Shown here in pieces: positions 51,669 to 60,100 of a stretch of DNA of 64,000 nt. The stretch comes from Streptosporangium pseudovulgare. GTDB taxonomy: Bacteria; Actinomycetota; Actinomycetes; Streptosporangiales; Streptosporangiaceae. Under the pieces are notes generated by a model, which saw only the letters and a list, made by a program, of their open reading frames with translations, was not told where the DNA came from and did no database searches. The first letter of the stretch is position 1; every line of letters begins with the position of its first letter. The translations under genes and the position numbers were made by a program. Location of the stretch: contig NZ_BMQJ01000021.1 of the NCBI RefSeq assembly GCF_014648055.1, positions 47,926 to 111,925 on the forward strand, read 5' to 3'.

Positions 51669-54600
51669 GCGGCGTGGGTCCTTTCCAGCTCTTCGATGCC
51701 GATGAGGTCGTCGGGCTTGGCGTCGGGCACCTCGTCGTCGAAGCGTGCCAGCGTCCTGACACGCATCCCGGCGAGGGTCAGCAGGCCCAGGGCGAGCCCG
51801 CAGATCAGGTAGAACAGCCCCAGCCCGCGTCCCGGGCCGGTGCCGATGAGCGCGCCGACGGTTCCGGCGAGCGGGCCGCCGGCGGCCATCAGCGGGTCGA
51901 GCAGGGGAGCGGCGAGCGGCGCGACGACGCCGAAGCCGATGGGCACGGTCGCCGCGGCGATCATGGTGTTGACCGCGATGATCCGGCCCTGGAAGCGGTG
52001 CGGCACCTTCACCTGGATGATCGTGGCGATGATGCCGTTGATCAGCGACAGCGAGAAGGACATGCCGAACGCGCCGGCGCCGATCAGCCACAGGTTGGGC
52101 TGCAGGCCGGTGACCAGGCCCGCGAGCGCCATCAGCCCGGCCGAGGCGATCGCGCCGCGCAGCTTGCGGTGGGTCGGGCCGCCCCACAGGCTCATCACCA
52201 GGCCGCCCACGATCGCGCCGGCGCCGCCCGCGACCGCCACCGTGCCGGCGGCGGCCAGGGTGGAGAACGACAGCACCAGCGGCGAGACCATGACGAACAT
52301 GGGCGCCAGGAACAGGTTCACCCCGGCGAAGAAGAACAGCATCGCGCGGAAACCGCGGTGTCCCAGCGAGTACCGGAAGCCGTTGACGATCTCCGCGGAG
52401 ATCGGCTCGCGGCGGCGCAGACCCAGCGCGGTGGGGAACTTCACCAGCAGGACCACCAGGACGGCGAACGCGTAGGCGGCGACCTGGACGGTCAGGATGC
52501 CCTCCAGCCCGATCGCGGCGAGCATGCCGACCGCGATGAGCGGGGCCAGGAACTGCCCGCTGCCGATGGCGAGCTGCACGATGCCGTTGGCGTGGCCCAG
52601 GTAGCGCTTGGGCACCAGCTGCGGTATCGACGCCTGGTAGGCGAGCCGCTGGAACGTCACCGAGACGGAGACGATCGCTATCAGCCCGTACAGCGGGCCG
52701 ACGGTGAGCCGGTCGGTCAGCAGCAGCGCGAGCATCACCGCCTGGGTGAGGCCCGACGCGGCGTCACCGGCGATCATCACGCGCCGCCGGTCGTAGCGGT
52801 CGACCACCGCGCCCGCCAGCGGCGCCACGATGATGCCCGGCACCAGGGCGAGCAGCGCGATGAGCCCGAAGTGGGCCATCGATCCGGTCTTCTGGAAGAT
52901 CCAGATCGGCACCGCGAACTCGGTGAGCGCCGACCCGACCAGCGACACCAGCTGGCCCAGCGCGATGGGCAGGAAGCGGCGCATGCTCGGCTCACGCTCG
53001 GTGCGCGCGGCCTTCCGGTGCACGGTCTCCTGCAGCCACCAGGTGCCGCCCGCCTCGCGGGAGTGCTCCCGCCGCCAGGCGTCGTCGGCGCGGTGCGTCC
53101 CGGTGACGATCAGGGCCAGCTCGTCGGCGCGGTACTTGGGGAAGAAGTGCCCGGCCTCGTCGATGACGACCAGCGACGCCGTCTCCGACAGGAAGCACCA
53201 CTCCTTGAAGCGCTCCTGGTAGAACTCGGTGCTGGGGTCGCGCTCGCCGACGACCGAGACGATCGGCGCCTTCAGCCGCGGCTGTTCGGTGGCGAACAGG
53301 TCGGTGAAGTACTCCTCGGCCATCCGGCCGTCCTGGCGCATCAGTTCGACGGTGAACGTCACCTGTTCCTCGTCGAGGCCGGTCATGTCGCCGCCGAGCG
53401 CGCGCAGCTCGGCCGCGATGCTGCGGGTGCCGTGCAGGCGGTCGTTGATCAGCGTGCTGAGCGGGCCGAGGAAGCGGCCCCTGGGCTTGGCGAACGGGAA
53501 GATGCCGCCCAGGTAGAGGGCGTCCAGCTCACGTCCGGACGCCTCGACCTGCTTGGACAGCTCGATGGCCAGGGCGCTGCCCGGCGCGCAGTGCCCGTAG
53601 ATGACCAGCGGGCCCTGGATGTGTTCGGCGATCTCCTTGACGCACTGCGCGGCGACCTCCTGGAAGGGAAGCTGCGACTCCTCACCCGGCTCACGGCCGG
53701 GGGCGGCGACCGCGTAGAGGGAGTAGCCGGCGGGCATCGCGTCGGCGAGCGTCTGGTAGACGACCGCGTTGGCGCCGCCGTACGGCACGCAGATGACGGT
53801 GCCGCGGCGGTCCTTCGGGGCGATCGGGCGGGTCAGCTCGGCGAGCATCCGGCGCGGCCCGGCCGTCTCCCCGCGCCGCTCGACGATCAGCTTCGCGAGC
53901 TGGGCGACGGTCGGGTTCTTGAACATCTCCAGCACGCCGATCGGCGGCTTGCTGTCGGGGAACGCCTTGCGCATCCTCGCCACGACCTGGGTGGCCAGCA
54001 GCGAGTGGCCGCCGAGGTCGAAGAAGTCGTCGTTCGCGCCGACCTGTTCCAGGTCCAGCACGTTCGCCCAGATGGCGGCGACGGCCTCCTCGACGGGCCC
54101 CTCCGGGGCGGTGTAGCCGGCCCGCTGGTCGGCGCGCTCGGGCTCGGGGTCCGGCAGGGCCCGGCGGTCCACCTTGCCGTGCGCCTGCAGCGGGAACCGG
54201 TCGAGCCAGGCGAACCGGCCGGGGACCATGTACTCGGGCAACCGGTCCAGCAGGTGCGCCCGCAGCTCGGCCACCGGCGCCTCCGTGGCGTCCGGCTCCT
54301 TCTCCAGCCAGGCCACCAGGTGGTCGCCGCGCAGGTCCACCACGCCCTGGACGACGCCGGGCAGGGTGGCGAGCGCGGCCTCGATCTCGCCGAGCTCCAC
54401 CCGGTAGCCGCGGATCTTCACCTGGTGGTCGGTGCGGCCGAGGAACTCCAGCCGCCCGTCGTCGAGCCGGCGCACCAGGTCGCCGGTGCGGTACATCCGC
54501 GCGCCGGGCTCGCCGTAGGGGTCGGCGACGAAGCGCTCGGCGGTCAGCCCGGGACGGCCGAGGTAGCCGCGCGCCAGGGTGTCGCCGCCGATGTACAGCT

Positions 54601-57091
54601 CACCGGCGACGCCCGGCGGGACCAGGCGCAGCGCCCGGTCCAGCACGTAGACGCGGGCGCCGGGCAGCGGGCGGCCGATGGGCCAGGCCGTGCCGGGCGC
54701 CGCCGCCTCGGGGTCCACCCGCTCGGTGGTCACCGCGACGACCGTCTCGGTGGGACCGTAGCTGTTGAAGATCGCGCAGCCGGTGCGGCCGGCGAGGTCG
54801 CGGACCCACGCGGTGGGCGACGCCTCACCCGCCAGGATGAGCGCGCGGCGCGGCAGCAGCCGCTCCGGCTCCACCTCGGCCCCCAGGGCGGCCAGGTGCG
54901 AGGGCGTCATCTTCAGGTAGTCCAGGTCCGCGATGGCCTCGGCCAGCTCGTGCCCGGAGCCGCGGCGCGGCAGCTGGTGCAGGGTGCCGCCGCCGGTGAG
55001 CGGCAGGTAGAACATCAGCATGCTGAAGTCGAAGGCGAGCGACTGCAGCAGGCCGAAGTGGGCGTCCGGCACGATGCCGTACTCGGCGCGGATGTACTCC
55101 AGGTAGGCCACGATGTGGCGGTGCTGGACGCCGACGCCCTTGGGGCGGCCGGTGGTGCCGGAGGTGTAGATCACGTAGGCGAGGTCGCCGGGGCCGGCCA
55201 GCGGCTCCAGCGGGCCGTCGTCCTCGTCGGAGGCGTCGCCGAGCCGGTCCAGCTCCACGACGGGACCGGTGAAGCCGGGCGCCCTGTCCCGCAGCGACGA
55301 GCTGGTGACCAGCAGGACCGCCGAGGAGTCGGAGAGCAGGAACTCCAGCCGGTCGGTCGGCTGCTCGGGGTCCAGCGGCAGGTAGGCGCCGCCCGCCTTG
55401 AGCACCGCGAGGATCGCCACGGCGGCGTCCACGTTGCCCTCCAGGCAGATCGCGACGCGGGCGTCGGGGCCGACGCCCATCCCGCGCAGCCGCCTGGCCA
55501 GCCGGTTCGCCCGGCCGTGCAGCTCGGCGAAGGTGAGCGACCGGTCTCCGGCCACCAGGGCGCGGACGTCCGGGGTCCGCTCCGCCTGGGCCTCGGCCAT
55601 CTCGCCGAGCGTGCGGTACGACGGCTCCCAGGTTCGGGTGCCGGCCCACTCGCCGAGCAGCGCCTCACGCTCGGCGTCGCCGAGCAGCGACACCTCCGAC
55701 AGGCGGCGCCCGTGGTCGGCGACGGCCTGCTCCAGGAAGCGCCGCATCGCGCGCTCGACGCGCTCGACGGACGCGGCCTCGAACAGGTCGGTGCGGTAGG
55801 TGAAGAACCCCTCCAGCCCCTCGTCGGCCTCGGTGACGTACAGCGCGAGGTCGAACTGGGTGATGGTGAGCGGGAACTCGAACGGCGCGATCTCCAGCCC
55901 GGTGACGCCGCGGGCCGGCTCCGCCCGGTTGTTCAGCGCGAAGGTCACCTGGAAGATCGCCGACCGGCTGGGGTCGCGCTCCACCCGCAGGTCGTTGACC
56001 AGCTGGTGGAAGGGGTAGTCCTGGTGGCCGAGCGCGCCCAGCACGGTCTCCCGGGTGCGCAGCAGGTGCTCGGCGACCGTCGGGTCGTCCCCGGTACGGC
56101 CGCGCAGCGTCACCATGTTGACGAAGGAGCCGACGACGCCCTCCAGCTCCCGGTAGGGCCGTCCGGCCACCGGCGAGCCGACGCCGAAGTCGTCCTGGCC
56201 GGCGAGCCGGGCGAGGACCGCCTGGTAGGCGGCGAGCAGCGTCATGTAGAGCGTGGCGCCGTGCGCCCTGCCGAGCTCCCGGACCGCCTCGGTCAGCTCC
56301 GCGTCCCAGGTGAAGGCGGACAGCGCGCCCTCGAAGCGCTGTTCGGCCGGGCGCGGGTGGTCGGTGGGCAGTTCCAGGTCGGGCATCCCGGTGAGCTGCT
56401 CGCGCCAGAACGCGACGTCGGGCTCGACCTCGGGCCCGCCCAGCCGCTCCCGCTCCCACACGGCGAAGTCGCCGAACTGCGCCTGCGGCTGCGGCAGCTC
56501 CACCGGGGTGCCGTCGCGCAGCCCGGCGTACAGGGCGAACAGCTCGTCGGCCATGATCTCCAGCGACCGGCCGTCGCTGACGACGTGGTGCACGGCGAGC
56601 AGCAGCACGTGGTCGTCCGGCGCGATGCGGACCAGCGTCGCCCGCAGCAGCGCGTCGGCGGCCAGGTCGAACGGCCGCCTGACCTCCTCACCGACGATCT
56701 CGGCCGCGCGGGCGGCGTCGTCCGCCGCCACGACCTTCAGCGTGGCGGGGCCGGGCTCGTCGATGACGACCCTGGGCCGCCCGTCCTGGCTGGGGAAGCG
56801 CATCCGCAGCGCCTCGTGCCGGGCGACCAGCGCGGTCAGCGCGGCCTCCAGCAGCGCGGTGTCCAGTTCACCGGTCAGCCGCAGCGTCAGCGGCATCGTG
56901 TACGCGGTGTTGCCCGGGGCGAGCTGCTCCATGAACCACAGGCGTTCCTGCCCGCTGGACGGCGGCGGCTCGGTCTCGGGGGACCGGGGCCGGACCGTGA
57001 CGGTCGCCGCCCGTCCTCGTAATCGCTGCGCCAGCAGGGCGCGCTTGTCGGCCGAGAGCGTGACGGCGCGTTCCGACAGCTGGTCGGTCAT
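51665..57091 (-). CDS. Terminal NRPS, C-A-T-TE, fused to an MFS exporter
   Basis: One 1808-residue open frame. Condensation domain about 45-475 (HHVVSDG at 168-174), adenylation about 490-980 (YTSGTTG 642-648), carrier with Ser1030 (GGHSLLA), thioesterase about 1095-1330, a hydrophilic linker, then an MFS domain about 1370-1780 of the EntS-like MFS_3 type (RFLPIALGQLVSLVGSALTE, motif DRYDRRR). By alignment to GrsA the substrate-pocket residues read D688 F689 L692 K727 I752 A754 S777 V785 A786 K973; lysine at the fourth place recalls Asp/Asn codes, but this is a weak prediction. The thioesterase nucleophile is Cys1168 in YGHCAPGSA, with Asp1285 and His1315 as possible partners. An internal ATG at 52984 could also make free MFS protein. 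ATG at 57091, 33 bp after the upstream NRPS. Confidence 0.92.
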   Translation of the reverse strand: MTDQLSERAVTLSADKRALLAQRLRGRAATVTVRPRSPETEPPPSSGQERLWFMEQLAPGNTAYTMPLTLRLTGELDTALLEAALTALVARHEALRMRFPSQDGRPRVVIDEPGPATLKVVAADDAARAAEIVGEEVRRPFDLAADALLRATLVRIAPDDHVLLLAVHHVVSDGRSLEIMADELFALYAGLRDGTPVELPQPQAQFGDFAVWERERLGGPEVEPDVAFWREQLTGMPDLELPTDHPRPAEQRFEGALSAFTWDAELTEAVRELGRAHGATLYMTLLAAYQAVLARLAGQDDFGVGSPVAGRPYRELEGVVGSFVNMVTLRGRTGDDPTVAEHLLRTRETVLGALGHQDYPFHQLVNDLRVERDPSRSAIFQVTFALNNRAEPARGVTGLEIAPFEFPLTITQFDLALYVTEADEGLEGFFTYRTDLFEAASVERVERAMRRFLEQAVADHGRRLSEVSLLGDAEREALLGEWAGTRTWEPSYRTLGEMAEAQAERTPDVRALVAGDRSLTFAELHGRANRLARRLRGMGVGPDARVAICLEGNVDAAVAILAVLKAGGAYLPLDPEQPTDRLEFLLSDSSAVLLVTSSSLRDRAPGFTGPVVELDRLGDASDEDDGPLEPLAGPGDLAYVIYTSGTTGRPKGVGVQHRHIVAYLEYIRAEYGIVPDAHFGLLQSLAFDFSMLMFYLPLTGGGTLHQLPRRGSGHELAEAIADLDYLKMTPSHLAALGAEVEPERLLPRRALILAGEASPTAWVRDLAGRTGCAIFNSYGPTETVVAVTTERVDPEAAAPGTAWPIGRPLPGARVYVLDRALRLVPPGVAGELYIGGDTLARGYLGRPGLTAERFVADPYGEPGARMYRTGDLVRRLDDGRLEFLGRTDHQVKIRGYRVELGEIEAALATLPGVVQGVVDLRGDHLVAWLEKEPDATEAPVAELRAHLLDRLPEYMVPGRFAWLDRFPLQAHGKVDRRALPDPEPERADQRAGYTAPEGPVEEAVAAIWANVLDLEQVGANDDFFDLGGHSLLATQVVARMRKAFPDSKPPIGVLEMFKNPTVAQLAKLIVERRGETAGPRRMLAELTRPIAPKDRRGTVICVPYGGANAVVYQTLADAMPAGYSLYAVAAPGREPGEESQLPFQEVAAQCVKEIAEHIQGPLVIYGHCAPGSALAIELSKQVEASGRELDALYLGGIFPFAKPRGRFLGPLSTLINDRLHGTRSIAAELRALGGDMTGLDEEQVTFTVELMRQDGRMAEEYFTDLFATEQPRLKAPIVSVVGERDPSTEFYQERFKEWCFLSETASLVVIDEAGHFFPKYRADELALIVTGTHRADDAWRREHSREAGGTWWLQETVHRKAARTEREPSMRRFLPIALGQLVSLVGSALTEFAVPIWIFQKTGSMAHFGLIALLALVPGIIVAPLAGAVVDRYDRRRVMIAGDAASGLTQAVMLALLLTDRLTVGPLYGLIAIVSVSVTFQRLAYQASIPQLVPKRYLGHANGIVQLAIGSGQFLAPLIAVGMLAAIGLEGILTVQVAAYAFAVLVVLLVKFPTALGLRRREPISAEIVNGFRYSLGHRGFRAMLFFFAGVNLFLAPMFVMVSPLVLSFSTLAAAGTVAVAGGAGAIVGGLVMSLWGGPTHRKLRGAIASAGLMALAGLVTGLQPNLWLIGAGAFGMSFSLSLINGIIATIIQVKVPHRFQGRIIAVNTMIAAATVPIGFGVVAPLAAPLLDPLMAAGGPLAGTVGALIGTGPGRGLGLFYLICGLALGLLTLAGMRVRTLARFDDEVPDAKPDDLIGIEELERTHAA

Positions 57092-57123
57092 CTACGGTTT
57101 CCTTCCTTGCGGGACAGCGGCGC

Positions 57124-60100
57124 TCAGGCGCCCTGTCCTTCGATATCGGCGATCAGCAGTGCCTCCACGGCGTCGGCCAGCTTCTCGACGGTGGGGTTGG
57201 CGAAGATCACGTTGATCGGGATCTCCAGGTCCACGGCGGCCCGGATCCTGGCGGCCACCCTGATGGCGAGCAGGGAGTTGCCGCCGAGGGCGAAGAAGTC
57301 GTCGTGGACGCCGACGCGGGTGGTGCCGAGGACGTCGGTCCAGACGTCGGCGACGAGGTGTTCGGCGTCGGTGCGGGGTGGGACGAAGGCGGTGGCGGTG
57401 GCGGTGGTGTCCTGCCATATGGGGGTGGGCAGGGCGCGGCGGTCGACCTTGCCGCTGTGGTTGAGCGGCAGGGTGTCCATGACGGTGAAGGCCGCCGGGA
57501 CCATGTAGGCGGGCAGGTTGTCCTCGGCGAAGCGCCGCACCAGGTCGGCGAGCTTGCCCTCGCGGTCGGATCCCGCGGCGCGCGGGACGAGGTAGGCGGC
57601 CAGCCGCCGGTCACCGGGCTGGTCCTCGCGCACCACGGTCACCGCCTGCCTGAGCTCGGGATGCCGGCCCAGCACGGCGTTGATCTCCCCGAGTTCGATG
57701 CGGATGCCGCGGATCTTGACCTGGTCGTCGACGCGGCCGAGGTAGTCGAGGGTTCCGTCGGGCAGCCATCGGACGAGGTCGCCGGTGCGGTACATCCGTT
57801 CGCCGGGCCGGCCGTGGGGGCAGGCGACGAAGCGTTCGGCGGTGAGGTCGGGGCGGTGCAGGTAGCCGCGGGCGAGGTGGTCGCCGGTGAGGTAGAGCTC
57901 GCCGGGGACGCCGGGTGGTACGGGGGCCAGGTGGTCGTCCAGGACGTAGGCGCGGGTGTTGTCCAGGGGGCGGCCGATGGGGATGACGGGGCCGGGGGTG
58001 GTGATGGGGTGGGCGGTGGCGTAGACGGTGGTCTCGGTGGGGCCGTAGCCGTTGTGCACGGTGGTGGCGCCGGCGGTCAGGACGTGTTCGACGGCGGTGG
58101 GGGAGGCGGCTTCGCCGGCGATCCACAGTTCGGGGATGCGGGCGAGCAGGGCGGGGTGGTCGGGTGCCAGGACGTTGAACAGGCCGGTGGACAGGAAGAT
58201 CGCGGTGACGTGTTCGGTGTCGAGGGCCCAGGTGAGGGTGGCGGCGTCGACGACGCCGGGGGGTGCCACGACGATGGTGCCGCCGTTCAGGAGGGGGACC
58301 CAGAGTTCGTACATGGACACGTCGAAGGAGGAGGCGGTGTGGAACAGGACCCGCCGGTGGGCGGGGCCGTGCCAGAGCCGGTCGGTGGCGAAGGAGCGGA
58401 TGTTGCGGTGGGTGACGGCGACGCCCTTGGGGGTGCCGGTGGAGCCGGAGGTGAACATCGCGTAGACCAGCCGGTCCGCGGCGATCTCCAGCCCGAGGTT
58501 CTCCGGATCGCTCTCCTCGGTGGCCGTCATCGCCTGGACGCCCTCCACGGCCCGGGCATGCTCGGCCAGCTCGTGCTTGGCGTAGGCGGCGTCGGTCAGC
58601 ACCACCCGCGCGCCGGTCCGCTCGACGATCCAGCGCATCCGGCTCACCGGCAGGCCGGGGTGCAGCGGCACGTAGGCGCCGCCGGCCTTGGTCACGGCCA
58701 GCAGCGCCACCACCACGTCGGCCGAGCGCTCCATGAGCACCGCGACCGGCGACTCCGGCCCGACGCCGGCGGCGGTCAGGCGGCGGGCCAGGGCGTTGGC
58801 CCGGCCGTTGAGCTCGGCCGCGGTCAGGCGGACCTCGCCGCAGACCACCGCCTCGGCGTGCGGATCGGCCGCCACCCGCGCCTCGAACAGCTCGGCCAGG
58901 TTGCCGGGCGGGGTGGGGGCGGCGGTGTCGTTCCACTCCCTGAGGAGGGTGCGGCGTTCGGCGGGGTCGAGGAGGTCCACCGCGCCGATCGGGGTGTCGG
59001 GGTCGGCGGCGACGGCCTCCAGCAGCCGCACCAGCCGCGCCGCGATCGTCTCGGCCGTTTCCCGGTCGAACAGGTCGGTGGCGTACTGCAGCACACCCTC
59101 CAGCCCGGCAGCGGTGCCGTCGGCGGAGTGGCCGTCGGTGAAACCGAACAGCAGGTCGCACTTGGCGCCGCCGAACCCGTACAGCGAGTACGCCGGGTCC
59201 AGCGCCATCGTCAGCCCCGCGACCCCGCTCTCGGCGGGGGAGGTGTTCACCAGGCCGAGCATCACCTGGAACAGCGGAGTACGGCCCGGCACCCGCGGCG
59301 GGTTGATCGCCTCGACCAGGTTCTCGAACGGCACGTCCTGGTTGGCGAAGGCGGCCAGGTCGGTCTCGCGGACCCGGGCCAGCAGCTCGCGGAAGGTGGG
59401 GTTCCCCGAGGTGTCGGTGCGCAGCACCAGCGTGTTGGCGAAGAAGCCGACCAGGTCGGTCAGCGCCTCGTCGGTGCGGCCGGCCACGGGGGCGCCGATC
59501 GGCACGTCGGCGCCGGCGCCCAGCCGGGTCAGCAGCGCCGCCAGCCCGGCCTGCAACGTCATGAACAGCGTCGCCTGATCGGCCTGGGCCACCGCCAGCA
59601 GCCGCCGGCGCAGGCCGGCCGGGAGCGAGAAGGACACCGACTCGCCCAGGTGCCCGGGCACCGTCGGCCGGGGCCGGTCGGCGGGCAGCGCGATCTCGTC
59701 CGGCAGCCCGGCCAGCGCGGCGCGCCAGTGGGCGGTCTGCTCGCCCATCAGGCTGCCGGGGTCGGCGGGGTCGCCGAGCAGCTCGCGCTGCCAGCGGGCG
59801 TAGTCGCTGTAGCGGACCGGCAGCGGCTGCCAGCCGGGTTCCTCGCCGCGCACCCGGGCGGCGTAGGCCGTCGCCAGATCACGCTCCAGCGGGCCGAGGG
59901 ACCACCCGTCGATCGCGATGTGGTGGAACAGCAGGGCCAGTACGTGCTCGTCCCGCCCGTCGACCGGCGGCAGCGCGAACAGCTCCGCCCGCATCGGCGG
60001 CTCCGACGCCAGGTCGAACGGCCGCAGCGCCGTCCGCCGGATCGCGGTGTCCAGCTCCGAGCCGTCGATGATCCCGGTGACGGTCAGGTCCGGCACGCTC

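Noticed and set aside
51674..57022. A 1782-codon plus-strand frame opposite the NRPS-MFS gene
   Set aside because: It is a shadow frame with Gln/Gly/Arg/Val bias and no recognisable motif.
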